Of a stretch of DNA of 34,315 nucleotides, positions 15,441 through 24,536 are shown piece by piece. The position numbers were made by a program, and so were the translations under genes. The stretch is from a bacterium (GTDB lineage Bacteria > SZUA-79 > Acidulodesulfobacterales > Acidulodesulfobacteraceae): positions 1 to 34,315 of the forward strand of contig JAJYPL010000013.1 in assembly GCA_021795355.1 (NCBI GenBank), in the 5' to 3' direction. The notes below the pieces were generated by a model. The model was given only the letters and a program-made list of their open reading frames with translations, was not told where the DNA came from and searched no databases. Every line of letters starts with the position of its first letter. The first letter of the stretch is position 1.

Positions 15441-16961
15441 TTAAAAAATTAACTTTCCTCCAAATTCAGCCGCCGCAGATTTTACTATATGTAAAAAAGG
15501 ATACGGAATATAAAATAGTAGAAAAGAAGAAAACAAAAGAATTATTAACGGAACATAGACTATAAAAGGATGAAGCGCAGCCTCGTTAACCGCCTTATGC
15601 GCCGCATCGGCACCGCCGCTTTTAAGTTCGCCGCCTTCTTCTTCGTTGCCTGCATTTGCCTTTCCGACGTACATTTTAAGAACTTTTCCGAAAAGTCCTA
15701 TAAAAACTAAAATAAGCAGGATAAAAACTAAAAATCCCAGCCATATATCGGTTCTAAAAATGCCCGTCATAATATATATTTCTCCAAGAAACATAGCAAA
15801 CGGCGGCATACCGCTGATTCCCATTGCCCCGAAAAGAAGAACTATTCCCGTAATCGGAAAATTTTTTGATAAATTTCTTATCTTATCTATTCTTCGTTCA
15901 TGAGTAGCCGCAAGAACGTTTCCCGAAGATAAAAAAAGCAGTCCTTTATTCAAAGCGTGAAAAAAAATCTGCAGCAGGCTTCCTATAACCGCAATTCCGC
16001 CTATTCCGAAACCTAGCGCTATAATACCCATATTTTCCATGGAAGAAAATGCGAACAGGCGCTTGTAGTCTGTCTGCTTTATTATCGAAAAAGCCGATAC
16101 CGTAATAGTTAAAAAACCGAAGCCGATTAGAAAATACCGCGGATAATATATGCCGGCGGCACCGTTTATCTGATAAAACCTCAAAATACCCAGAAGCGCG
16201 GTATTAAGCAAAACTCCCGACAATAATGCGCTGACTGGGCTTGGACCCTGCGAATGCGCATCGGGAAGCCAGTTGTGCATAGGAGCAAATCCTACTTTCG
16301 TTCCAAATCCTACGAGCGCAAGAATAAAAGACAGTATAAGAAAATTTTTGTCTAGTTTTGCGCCTGCCTGCATAATATTTATAAAAGATAAAGAGCGCAT
16401 GCTTTCGCCGTAAACCTGAAAAGTGGTAAAATATAATATAACTATCGCAAAAAGCCCTATGGCAATGCCGACCGAACACATTATGACGTATTTCCATGTA
16501 GCTTCGAAAGATTCTTTAGTCCTGTTAAAAGAAACTAATAAAGCAGTCGCAAGCGTCGTAGCTTCCAGTCCCGTCCAGTAAATGCCGAGATTATTAGACA
16601 GTATCGAAACCATCATGCTGAAAATAAATAAATTTTTCCAAAAATAATAAAACTTAAACTTTCTTTTCGATACGCCGCCGGCTATTTCGCTCCTGACATA
16701 TCCGAAAGAATAAAACGCGACGAAAAGTTCGAGCGTCGAAACGGTTATAAGTATTACTAAATTAATATAATCTATGAAGAAAAAACCCCCGAGAAAAACG
16801 GTTATAGAATTAAAAGAAAGGGCTACTGCGCCGACGGTTAAAAATACAAGGACGGATACCGCCAGCTGAAGATAAGACATCCATAATACGTCGGTAAAAA
16901 TTGAAAATATTAAAGCCGCCGCCGGAAGTATTAATATTAGGTCTAAAAGTTTATGCTGCAA
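15441..16961 (-). CDS. hyfF: HyfF-like antiporter-type membrane subunit (NuoN/M homologue)
   Basis: This 506-residue protein of about 14 membrane helices belongs to the Mrp-antiporter/NuoLMN family and should form one ion channel of the complex. Key charged residues are in place: Glu133 in GLEATTLATALLV, Lys222 in GTKVGFAPMHNWLPDAH, and a further charged helix around SSMENMG. The ERRIDKIRNLSKNFP segment is typical of the HyfF branch. The start codon is TTG at 16961, chosen because an AAGGAG ribosome binding site lies 5 bases before it and no ATG fits. It overlaps the end of hyfE by 11 bases, which suggests translational coupling. The stop abuts hyfG. Confidence 0.9.
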   Translation of the reverse strand: MQHKLLDLILILPAAALIFSIFTDVLWMSYLQLAVSVLVFLTVGAVALSFNSITVFLGGFFFIDYINLVILITVSTLELFVAFYSFGYVRSEIAGGVSKRKFKFYYFWKNLFIFSMMVSILSNNLGIYWTGLEATTLATALLVSFNRTKESFEATWKYVIMCSVGIAIGLFAIVILYFTTFQVYGESMRSLSFINIMQAGAKLDKNFLILSFILALVGFGTKVGFAPMHNWLPDAHSQGPSPVSALLSGVLLNTALLGILRFYQINGAAGIYYPRYFLIGFGFLTITVSAFSIIKQTDYKRLFAFSSMENMGIIALGFGIGGIAVIGSLLQIFFHALNKGLLFLSSGNVLAATHERRIDKIRNLSKNFPITGIVLLFGAMGISGMPPFAMFLGEIYIMTGIFRTDIWLGFLVFILLILVFIGLFGKVLKMYVGKANAGNEEEGGELKSGGADAAHKAVNEAALHPFIVYVPLIILLFSSFLLFYIPYPFLHIVKSAAAEFGGKLIF

Positions 16962-17568
16962 CGTTTCTCCTTAAGTTTAATATCAGAAGCGACAATATAA
17001 GTATGCTGACGAAAAGATCGAAAAGAATGCCAATTTCGACTAAAAGAGGCATTCCGTGAGTAATGCTGTTTGCCGCCAAAAAAATTGCGTTATCTATCGT
17101 TAAAAATCCTATAATCTGCGAAAATAAAGTTTTTCTTGTTATCATAAGCATCGCCCCTATTAAAAACGTTGCAAGCGATATAGTAAACACGAAAGAACCG
17201 AAAGTAATGCCGGTTTTAACTATTTTTTGGGCTATCAAATTGGAAAGCAATGTTAAAGAACCCGCAAAAACTACCGCTTCGGGTATGCCTATATACATAT
17301 CTATTTCTTTATCCATTTTAACTTTTTTAAGCGTTTTAAATAAAAAATAGGGTATTAAAATAACCTTAAAAATTATAGTAATGACAAAAGAGCCGTATAA
17401 ATTTACCGAATTAAAATGAACTGCACCCATTAAAATATAAAATGCAAGCATAAGGGACTGAAAAGAGTAAAGCTTTATGGCAAATTTTATAAAAGGCGAA
17501 CTTACGTTTAACACTACCGAAACAAGTATTAAAATTATAAAAAGTTCGGCTATTTTTTCCATTATCAT
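16951..17568 (-). CDS. hyfE: HyfE-like membrane subunit (NuoK-related N-terminal part)
   Basis: This 205-residue, very hydrophobic protein has about six membrane segments. HyfE subunits combine a NuoK-like three-helix unit with extra helices and help form the ion path next to the antiporter-like subunits. A conserved-type acidic residue lies in the membrane helix containing GIPEAVVF. The ATG at 17568 has an AGGAG ribosome binding site 9 bases upstream, inside the end of hyfC; a second ATG two codons on is possible but less well placed. The gap to hyfC is 2 bases, and its end overlaps hyfF. Identification rests on length, hydrophobicity and position as much as on motifs. Confidence 0.82.
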   Translation of the reverse strand: MIMEKIAELFIILILVSVVLNVSSPFIKFAIKLYSFQSLMLAFYILMGAVHFNSVNLYGSFVITIIFKVILIPYFLFKTLKKVKMDKEIDMYIGIPEAVVFAGSLTLLSNLIAQKIVKTGITFGSFVFTISLATFLIGAMLMITRKTLFSQIIGFLTIDNAIFLAANSITHGMPLLVEIGILFDLFVSILILSLLILNLRRNVAA

Positions 17569-17570
17569 TT

Positions 17571-18545
17571 TTAAAATCTCCTAATAGACAATATCATCGC
17601 TATCAAAGACAGTATAAACGAAACCGAAAGAATGTTCGGCACCCTGAAAACCCGCATTTTCGGATTAACTGTTTCTACGCCCGCAATTAGAGCGCATAAG
17701 ATTATCATCTTCAAAACGTAAATTATAAAAGCTATCGGGATTTGATAAATATTTACCGCCATATACGGAAACAGGATAAGGGACATTACGGTTAAAAAAA
17801 CGGTAAGTTTCAAGTAACTTCCATATTCATACAATCCGAGATGCTTTCCGCTCGCCTCTAAGATATTTGCTTCATGAAACATAGTAAGTTCAAGGTGCGT
17901 TTCAGGATTGTCTATTGGAATTCTGGCATTTTCCGATATGCTTACTATAAAAAGCGAAATAAAAAGCAAAAAAGGTATGGCGACGGATACGGCGCTTGAA
18001 CCGCTGCCCGTCAAAAAAGCGTTTTCGGCGCCTTTCTGGATAAAATAAAAAATATCCGTAATTCTGCCCTGTTTTGTATAAATAGCAAGCGATATAAAAA
18101 TGAATATTAATGAAGGCTCCGAAAGGACCGTTAAAAACCATTCCCTTGCGGCGCCGAGTCCGCCGAAAGCGCTGCCCTGATCCATTGCGTAAAGAGTCAT
18201 AAAAAAAGTCGCGAGGGCAAGAGAATAAGCGATTAAAATTACGTCCGAAGACATGCCGAGCAGAGAATATCTGTAAAATGCAGGCAGCATTAATAGTATA
18301 ATTAAATACGTTACAAAAACTATATAAGGGGCTATATTCGATATAAACGTCGCGTCTTTGGATAAAACTATCTCTTTTTTTAATAATTTATTAAAATTTA
18401 TATAAAATTGAAATATATTTATCCCTTTCTGCCCTCTTGCGCGCTGTTTCAATTTATGAATGAAACCTGCAAAAAAAGGCGCAAGTATAACCACTATAAA
18501 AAATTGTACTACGCCTATTATTAAATGCTGTCCGTTAAAATTCAT
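17571..18545 (-). CDS. hyfC: HyfC-like membrane subunit (NuoH homologue)
   Basis: This 324-residue NuoH/HycD-type protein has about eight helices. It anchors the soluble arm and forms the coupling site next to the large subunit. Family motifs are visible: RARGQKG (35-41), the GSAFGGLGAAREW stretch (124-136) with nearby SEPSL, and ENARIPIDNPETHLEL (205-220), with acidic residues thought to lie on the coupling path. The loop DNPETHLELTMFH is characteristic of the hydrogenase-type rather than the complex-I-type subunit. The ribosome binding site is weak. It lies 12 bases after hyfB and 2 bases before hyfE. Confidence 0.9.
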   Translation of the reverse strand: MNFNGQHLIIGVVQFFIVVILAPFFAGFIHKLKQRARGQKGINIFQFYINFNKLLKKEIVLSKDATFISNIAPYIVFVTYLIILLMLPAFYRYSLLGMSSDVILIAYSLALATFFMTLYAMDQGSAFGGLGAAREWFLTVLSEPSLIFIFISLAIYTKQGRITDIFYFIQKGAENAFLTGSGSSAVSVAIPFLLFISLFIVSISENARIPIDNPETHLELTMFHEANILEASGKHLGLYEYGSYLKLTVFLTVMSLILFPYMAVNIYQIPIAFIIYVLKMIILCALIAGVETVNPKMRVFRVPNILSVSFILSLIAMILSIRRF

Positions 18546-18557
18546 AATTTTTTGTTT

Positions 18558-20477
18558 TTATCTTATTATAAATATATAAATAATAAAGCAGACTATTAAA
18601 GTTAAAAATAAATATCCGAGCGAAACGTTTATATTTGCCGAATTAGCGGCTCTGTTAAAAAAATCGGAAATTTTAAAATATAATTTGCCGGCCGGAATAT
18701 ATATATATTTTTCGACGATATCGTTAACTTCTTCCGTATAAACCGATTTAGACCTGAAATATTTTTTTACGTCCTTTTCAAAGTCGATTTCCGAAAACGA
18801 CGAATAAAAAGAGGAAAAGACTTTCATTATGCTTGAGGAAAATCCGCTGCCGGAATACTGGGCTTTAGGATTTTTTTCGTCAAGTCCGCATGCCCATGTT
18901 TCGAACACTCTTTTTTTATCCGAAGCAAATAACTTAAAATAGAAAAGAATTATTAATAGCAGGACGGTAAACACAGCGGCTATTACAGCCGGAGCATATA
19001 AAGAAAACGAATGAATTTTTACTGCGCCGACTGCCGAAAACGGATTCGGGTTTACCGTTCCCCCAGTCAAATAAAAAATAACGGAATTTAAACCCGAAAT
19101 TATCTGATACGGATAAACGCCGATATAAATGCACAAAAGAATAGGCAGCGCAATTCCTATTCTTTCAATAACATGCGATTTTTTTGCATTTTCGGCATTA
19201 GCCGTCCTCGGTTTTCCAAGAAAAGTTATTCCGAATAATTTTGTAAAAGCGGCGCCTCCTGCGGCTCCCGCAAGAGACAGAAGAGCTATGGCTATTATCG
19301 AAAAATAAACCATATACAGGTTTCCGGTAAAAACCGAACCTATTAAAGAAATATACAAATACCACTCGCTTAAAAACCCGTTTAAAGGGGGCATGGCCGA
19401 AATAGACATTACGCCGATAAGAAACAGTACGGACAACTGCCCCATTTTTTTTGAAAGTCCGCCAAGTTTTTCCATATTTCTCGTATGCGTATATTTGTCT
19501 ATAAGCCCCGAACCCATAAAAAGCGAACTTTTGCTTAAACCGTGATTTATTATATGCAAAAGAACTGCAAGCATTGCAAGATATTCAAGGGATTTAAAAT
19601 TTTCTATGCGCGCCCAGTACGATACGCCTATTCCCATAAAAATTATTCCCATATTTTCTATAGTGGAAAACGCAAGCAGTTTTTTAATATCTTTCTGCGC
19701 CATGGCGTACATTATTCCCAAAAGAGCCGATAAAGCCCCTATGACGAGAAGTATAATTCCAAGAAACGAGTTTGATCCCGCACTGAAAACGAATAAAAAT
19801 TTTAAAATACCGTAGATAGCCATATTTACCATAACACCAGACATAACTGCCGAGATATTTGCGGGCGCAACCGGATGAGCGTAAGGCAGCCATGTATGAA
19901 ACGGCATAATGCCGGCTTTAATTGAAAATCCCGTTATTGCTGCGGCCAGTATTATAATTCCCGCCGCGCCTTTATAGTAATCGAAAGAAAAAGACGACGT
20001 TTTTAAATAAAGCATTATAAAGGCGGCGGTTATAAGAATAGTGCCTATATGCGTCATTAAAAAGTATAAAAAACCCGCTTTCCTTGATTCTTCGCTTCCT
20101 TCGTAAATAACTAATAAAAAAGAAAAAATGGACATCAATTCCCAAAAAATCAAAAAGGTCAGCATATCGTTGCTTATAACGAGAATAAGCATAGATATTA
20201 TAAATAAAAAAGAATAGATAAACAGGGAAGGTTTATCGTCGTATTTATCCCCGTATTTTATCGAAAAAATCGAAATAAACAGGGAAATAGAAGATATGAA
20301 TATTACGAAAAATAGGGAAAGAGCGTCAAATTTGAAAGAAAAATTTATAAAAGAGGATTGTACGATAAATTCGCTTTTAAAACAATATATGCTTAAAACC
20401 GTAAAAAACGCGGCGGATAAAATAGTCAGACAATTAAAAAAATATCTGAATATCCCTTTATGTTTAAGGTTATCCAT
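18558..20477 (-). CDS. hyfB: HyfB-like antiporter-type membrane subunit (NuoL/M homologue)
   Basis: This 639-residue, roughly 15-helix protein of the Mrp-antiporter/NuoL family is the first gene of the hyf-like run. Ion-path residues are present: Glu113 in FWELMSIFSF, Lys187 in IKAGIMPFHTWLPYAHP (186-202) and the ISAVMSG motif. The C-terminal part carries the CGLDEKNPKAQYSGSGF segment (about 525-541) characteristic of HyfB/HycC, followed by a cytoplasmic stretch and a last helix (about 613-638). A GGAGG sequence lies upstream but 18 bases from the ATG, so initiation strength is uncertain. The molybdoenzyme gene on the same strand ends 114 bases upstream. Confidence 0.9.
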   Translation of the reverse strand: MDNLKHKGIFRYFFNCLTILSAAFFTVLSIYCFKSEFIVQSSFINFSFKFDALSLFFVIFISSISLFISIFSIKYGDKYDDKPSLFIYSFLFIISMLILVISNDMLTFLIFWELMSIFSFLLVIYEGSEESRKAGFLYFLMTHIGTILITAAFIMLYLKTSSFSFDYYKGAAGIIILAAAITGFSIKAGIMPFHTWLPYAHPVAPANISAVMSGVMVNMAIYGILKFLFVFSAGSNSFLGIILLVIGALSALLGIMYAMAQKDIKKLLAFSTIENMGIIFMGIGVSYWARIENFKSLEYLAMLAVLLHIINHGLSKSSLFMGSGLIDKYTHTRNMEKLGGLSKKMGQLSVLFLIGVMSISAMPPLNGFLSEWYLYISLIGSVFTGNLYMVYFSIIAIALLSLAGAAGGAAFTKLFGITFLGKPRTANAENAKKSHVIERIGIALPILLCIYIGVYPYQIISGLNSVIFYLTGGTVNPNPFSAVGAVKIHSFSLYAPAVIAAVFTVLLLIILFYFKLFASDKKRVFETWACGLDEKNPKAQYSGSGFSSSIMKVFSSFYSSFSEIDFEKDVKKYFRSKSVYTEEVNDIVEKYIYIPAGKLYFKISDFFNRAANSANINVSLGYLFLTLIVCFIIYIFIIR

Positions 20478-20591
20478 TTAATATCAAAACTTAATCCTCC
20501 GCATCATTAAATATATATTACAAAAATACTTGTAAATAAAGTCAAAACTTTTTAATTATAGCAAATGCTTAAAAAATAGCAAGGAAAATTT

Positions 20592-22661
20592 TCAAATTTT
20601 TTTAACTTCGACCTGCGAGGAAAAAAAAGTAGCGCCGCCGCCTATATCCGACAAATCGTCGGGGGTCAAAGCGTTTACGCCCGAACCGTTTACGTAATCG
20701 TCTTTCCACCATAAACCTACGGAAACGACGACGCCCTGCAGAACGGAATTTAAAACTTTGGCTTTAATGGATAAACCGCCCTGCCTGTTTTCTACCCTGA
20801 CTAAATCTCCGTCTTTAATTCCCCTGGCTTCGGCATCTTGAGGATTAATTTCCAAAAAGGGTTCGACAGCTTTTGCTTTTAAAGAAGAAACGCCGGCAAA
20901 AGACGAATTTAAGAAAAAGTGATTGGGCGGACTTACGAAGGTTAAGGGATAATTAGGATTTGATGCGGAATTGCCGTTTTTAAAACCGCTTTTAGGCGAA
21001 TTATAATCATACTCATTAATAGGATTATACTGCGGCACTTCCGAAAGTCCGTAAGCCGCAGCCTTTTTACTTTTAAAATCGATTTTACCTGAGGAAGTGT
21101 TAAGTTTGTCGAATTTAAAAGGATGGTCTTCCGTTTCGATCTTAATAAACCTTTCTTTTTTTAACTTTTCAAAAGTTATCCCTCTTTCTTTCCAGTAGGG
21201 AATATCAAGAGCCTGCCGCGCGATATCCTGCTCGAAATCTAAAAAACATTCGTCGTTAAAACCTAAAGCATCGGCGATAAGTTTAAATACTTCGATATTA
21301 GGCTTTGCCTCTCCTGCTGCTGGTATTACCGGGTCTGCCCACTGAATAAAAGTATGCCAGTAACTCACGTAAAGATCTGAATGTTCGAAACTTGTCGTTG
21401 CAGGAAGTATAATATCCGCCCATTTTGCCGTATCCGTCATAGTCTGTTCGTGAACGACGGCAAACAAGTTTTCCCTTGCAAGCCCTTTAATCACTAAGTT
21501 TTGGTTGGGAGCTACAACTGCGGGATTGCTGTTATAAACGTACAGCGACATAACAGGAGGATTTTTAAGTTCGCATAAAGCTTTTCCAAGCCGAACCATA
21601 TTGACGGTTCTTACGGATTTTTTTAATAAATCCGGCCTTTTTAAAGCCTGTTCGTTTAATGGAAAATATCCTGAATTAGATTTTAAAGCCCCTCCCCCCT
21701 TGTCCGACCATGCGCCGGTTAAAGCGGGAAGTAATGAAATGAGCCATGTATTTATACCCCCGTTTTTATGATGCTGAAGTCCGTTCCCTATTCTTAAAAA
21801 CGACGGTTTAGTTTCTGCGTAAAGTTTTGCTAAATATTCTATGCGCTCTTTTGAAAGACCTGTAATGCCGGCGGCTTTATCCGGCGGATATTCTTCAGCC
21901 TTTTTGCAAAATTCATCGAATCCGAAAGAATATTTTTCTAAAAAAAACTTATTTTCTAAATTATCTCTTAATATAATATGCGCAATGCCCAGAGCAAGCG
22001 CTCCGTCAGAACCCGGCAGAATCATATAAAAATCGTCCGCCCACATTGCGGTTTTATTCCGGTGAACGTCTATGGCGATTATTTTAGCTCCGTTTTTCCG
22101 TGCGGCGTCTGCCAAAACTGCCTGATGCATATTTGTTTCTAAAGCGTTTATTCCCCAGAATATTATCAACTTTGCGTTAACCGAATCTAAAGGATTTACT
22201 CCTTTAGATTCTCCGTATGCAAACTGATAACCTAAACTTCCGGCCGCGGAACAGATAGTGCGGTCAAGGGAGGCAGCGCCTATTTTATTAAAAAGGCGTC
22301 TGTCCATGCTTGCTTTGTTAATTATGCCTTCCGTCCCGCCGTAAGAATAAGGCAAAATACTTTCCGAACCGTATTTAGAAATAAGTTCTTTCCAACGTTC
22401 AGCAATTTCATCAACGGCATCGTTCCAGCTTATTCTCTCAAATTCGCCGCCGCCCTTTTTTCCCGTTCTGCGCATCGGATAAAGTATCCGGTTTCCGTAA
22501 ATACGCTCAGGATAAGCCCTTACTTTTTCGCAGATAACTCCTTTTGTGACCGGATGCGACGGATCGCCTGCGACTTTAACGATTTTACCGTCCTCAATTT
22601 CAACTTTTAAAGCGCATGTATCGGGGCAATCGTGAGGACACACGGAATATTTTATTTCCAT
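20592..22661 (-). CDS. Cytoplasmic molybdopterin (bis-MGD) oxidoreductase of unknown substrate
   Basis: This 689-residue protein belongs to the DMSO-reductase superfamily. Its N-terminal [4Fe-4S] site is CPHDCPDTC plus a distal cysteine (Cys8, 12, 16, 44). A candidate metal-ligand cysteine lies in DRTICSAAG (Cys137). Later pterin-binding regions include YNSNPAVVAPNQ and the C-terminal cofactor domain with LEINPQDAEARGIKDGDLV. There is no twin-arginine signal, so it works in the cytoplasm. It has no extra ferredoxin domains and needs a partner to pass electrons on. Six bases separate it from the small membrane protein upstream, and the hyf-like genes follow 114 bases downstream on the same strand, so it may feed or draw electrons from that complex. 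Substrate cannot be told from the sequence. Confidence 0.87.
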   Translation of the reverse strand: MEIKYSVCPHDCPDTCALKVEIEDGKIVKVAGDPSHPVTKGVICEKVRAYPERIYGNRILYPMRRTGKKGGGEFERISWNDAVDEIAERWKELISKYGSESILPYSYGGTEGIINKASMDRRLFNKIGAASLDRTICSAAGSLGYQFAYGESKGVNPLDSVNAKLIIFWGINALETNMHQAVLADAARKNGAKIIAIDVHRNKTAMWADDFYMILPGSDGALALGIAHIILRDNLENKFFLEKYSFGFDEFCKKAEEYPPDKAAGITGLSKERIEYLAKLYAETKPSFLRIGNGLQHHKNGGINTWLISLLPALTGAWSDKGGGALKSNSGYFPLNEQALKRPDLLKKSVRTVNMVRLGKALCELKNPPVMSLYVYNSNPAVVAPNQNLVIKGLARENLFAVVHEQTMTDTAKWADIILPATTSFEHSDLYVSYWHTFIQWADPVIPAAGEAKPNIEVFKLIADALGFNDECFLDFEQDIARQALDIPYWKERGITFEKLKKERFIKIETEDHPFKFDKLNTSSGKIDFKSKKAAAYGLSEVPQYNPINEYDYNSPKSGFKNGNSASNPNYPLTFVSPPNHFFLNSSFAGVSSLKAKAVEPFLEINPQDAEARGIKDGDLVRVENRQGGLSIKAKVLNSVLQGVVVSVGLWWKDDYVNGSGVNALTPDDLSDIGGGATFFSSQVEVKKI

Positions 22662-22667
22662 AATTAA

Positions 22668-22877
22668 CTATTTTATTCTCGAAAACCCTATAATTACCAT
22701 TATAATCATTACAAGTATATAAATCCTAAGAAACCAAAAGGCTATTTGAACCCATCCTTTTATTTCTGCTTTTTGCACCGGTATTTTATTATAATCTATT
22801 AACCCTTCTTCTTTTATAAAATCTTCCCAGTCTTCGTCAAGATTAATATCTTTTGACGTCTTTTTATTATTTTTCAT
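22668..22877 (-). CDS. Small single-span membrane protein, function unknown
   Basis: I do not recognise this 69-residue protein. I start it at the ATG at 22877 because an AGGTG ribosome binding site lies 4 bases upstream; the frame stays open to 22925 without a better site. The N-terminal half is charged and acidic (DINLDEDWEDFIKEEGLIDYNK). The C-terminal half is one strongly hydrophobic segment (about 42-66: WVQIAFWFLRIYILVMIIMVIIGF), so the acidic half is expected in the cytoplasm. It lies 76 bases after the Nramp gene and 6 bases before the molybdoenzyme gene on the same strand. It could be a membrane tether or an accessory subunit for either neighbour. Confidence 0.65.
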   Translation of the reverse strand: MKNNKKTSKDINLDEDWEDFIKEEGLIDYNKIPVQKAEIKGWVQIAFWFLRIYILVMIIMVIIGFSRIK

Positions 22878-22953
22878 ATCGCACCTCTTGCCGTTAAAGC
22901 CGATTATATCAATATACTTAATCATTTATTATTTTATTGCCTGCTATTTCTTA

Positions 22954-24303
22954 TTATCCTAATATATGCGGAAATACCACCGTTAAACCGTACATAAAGT
23001 TCATAATTATTAAAAATCCTACTATAGTAAAAGCCGATATATTCTGCCAATGCTTATTTATATGCTCTCCCATAATCTCTTTATCATTTAAGAGAAGCAG
23101 TAAAAACATCATAGCCGCAGGCATAAAAATAGTCGCTACTACCTGGACCGTTAAGTTTAAAAAACCTAAAGGGGCATTAGGTATTAAAACTATGCCTCCT
23201 GCGATTAAAAGGCTTATAACGCCCGGAAGATAAAATTTCCAGCCCTCTATCGGAGGCATATTAATGCTTTTAGGCCAGCCGAAAGCTTCCCCCATTGCCC
23301 AGGAAGTGCTTGCGGATATTGCTATAGCCGCAATAAGACCTGCTTCTACTAATCCGAGAGCAAAAAGTCTCATGGCAAGAGGTCCCATTTTTGAAGAGAT
23401 TGCCGAAAGAATAGTCTGTATGTCAAGATTAGGAGTCTGCGTCAAGCCGTAAACTGTTCCGGCCGTAATAAGTATAATGGCTATTGCAACTATTACCATA
23501 AATACCGATCCTATAAATGTGTCGAACTGACCGTCCCTGATATCTTTCACGGTAAGACCTTTATCTACGACTGAAGACTGCTGAAAAAAAAGCATCCATG
23601 GAGCAATGGTAGTACCTAGGTTAGCAAGTACAACATAAATAAATAAAGAACTTACGCCTCCTTTTATATGCCAAGTCCCAAAACTTCTTGCAACCGCTCC
23701 CCAGTGTAAATGCGGAACAAAAAAAACTAATGGAACAAATACCAAGTTAAACGCTGCTATGCTCAAACTAATCCACTCCCATGCAAAATAGCGTAAAAAA
23801 AGCTGAATAGACGCTATAATAAGAACGGCCGATATTGAAGAAATCAGCGGAGGGACGCCAAAAACGCGCATTCCTATTGTTATTCCGATAAATTCCGTTA
23901 TCAGCGTCAATACGTTTGCTATTATCAGGTCGATTAACGAAAAAGCGCCCCAGAATTTCCCGTATCTTTTCCATATCATTTCGGCGTGCCCTCTGTGCGT
24001 TACGGCGCCGAGCCTTACGGTCATCTCCTGCACTATATACGCCACCGGCAGCATTACTATCATAAAAGGAATAAAAAAGCCGATTCCGAATATAGAGCCG
24101 GTCTGCGCATAAGTCATAACTCCGCCGGCATCGTTGTCGGCGATCATAACGAGTATTCCTGGACCTATAAGTGCCATTAAAAGACAAAGGCGGGAAAAAT
24201 ACCCGTATTTTTGTCTCATAAGATGGATTTTAAGCCTGTCTGCCGCTCTAAGTTTAATATCTACGGGGAGGCTGTCGAGTTTGTCTTTGTAATCATCTTT
24301 CAT
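22954..24303 (-). CDS. Nramp-family transporter with non-canonical metal-site motifs
   Basis: This 449-residue protein of about 11 helices belongs to the Nramp (SLC11/MntH) family of proton-coupled divalent-metal importers. The helix-1 metal motif, DPGN in manganese/iron transporters, reads DNDAGG (56-61) within IADNDAGGVMTYAQTG. The helix-6 motif, normally AMPH with a metal-binding methionine, reads TIAPWM (232-237). Loss of the canonical methionine is a feature of Nramp-related Mg2+ transporters (NRMT), so Mg2+ is a possible substrate, but I cannot assign it. A GGAG ribosome binding site lies 8 bases before the ATG. Its own promoter and a 37-codon leader ORF lie upstream. The gene heads a same-strand run that includes the molybdoenzyme and the hyf-like genes. 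Confidence 0.87.
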   Translation of the reverse strand: MKDDYKDKLDSLPVDIKLRAADRLKIHLMRQKYGYFSRLCLLMALIGPGILVMIADNDAGGVMTYAQTGSIFGIGFFIPFMIVMLPVAYIVQEMTVRLGAVTHRGHAEMIWKRYGKFWGAFSLIDLIIANVLTLITEFIGITIGMRVFGVPPLISSISAVLIIASIQLFLRYFAWEWISLSIAAFNLVFVPLVFFVPHLHWGAVARSFGTWHIKGGVSSLFIYVVLANLGTTIAPWMLFFQQSSVVDKGLTVKDIRDGQFDTFIGSVFMVIVAIAIILITAGTVYGLTQTPNLDIQTILSAISSKMGPLAMRLFALGLVEAGLIAAIAISASTSWAMGEAFGWPKSINMPPIEGWKFYLPGVISLLIAGGIVLIPNAPLGFLNLTVQVVATIFMPAAMMFLLLLLNDKEIMGEHINKHWQNISAFTIVGFLIIMNFMYGLTVVFPHILG

Positions 24304-24375
24304 ATTGCGTCTCCTTACTTAATAAACAGCTTTAACCGTTCATTAGAAAGAGATGGAATATTAATATTACAAAGT

Positions 24376-24489
24376 TTATAAAGGAAAGCTAAAATTAAAT
24401 AAACACTCTAAGGCTAATGAAGTATTAAAGCTATTATCGATTTTTTTTGAATTCAAACAATAATCGCTACTGTCGGGCTCACTTCGCAT
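24376..24489 (-). CDS. 37-codon leader ORF upstream of the Nramp-family gene
   Basis: This short frame has a perfect AGGAGG ribosome binding site (24501-24496) with a 6-base spacer before its ATG, the best in the neighbourhood. It follows a TTGACA promoter by about 36 bases and ends 72 bases before the Nramp start. The peptide starts MRSEPDSSDYCLN and ends FNFSFPL; it has an acidic/Pro start and an otherwise Ser/Leu/Asn-rich body with two cysteines. It matches nothing I know. Placement suggests a regulatory leader peptide. A UCCUU near its end (24385-24381) could pair with the AAGGA of the Nramp ribosome binding site (24316-24312), a short five-base match. It might alternatively be an independent small protein. 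Confidence 0.6.
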   Translation of the reverse strand: MRSEPDSSDYCLNSKKIDNSFNTSLALECLFNFSFPL

Positions 24490-24536
24490 AAACAGCCTCC
24501 TATGTTTAATTAATTTTATGGTTTGCTTATATTAAA

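Noticed and set aside
13234-20477. Annotation of the hyf-like genes as a hydrogen-producing [NiFe] hydrogenase
   Set aside because: The large subunit lacks all nickel-ligand cysteines, so it cannot hold the metal centre.
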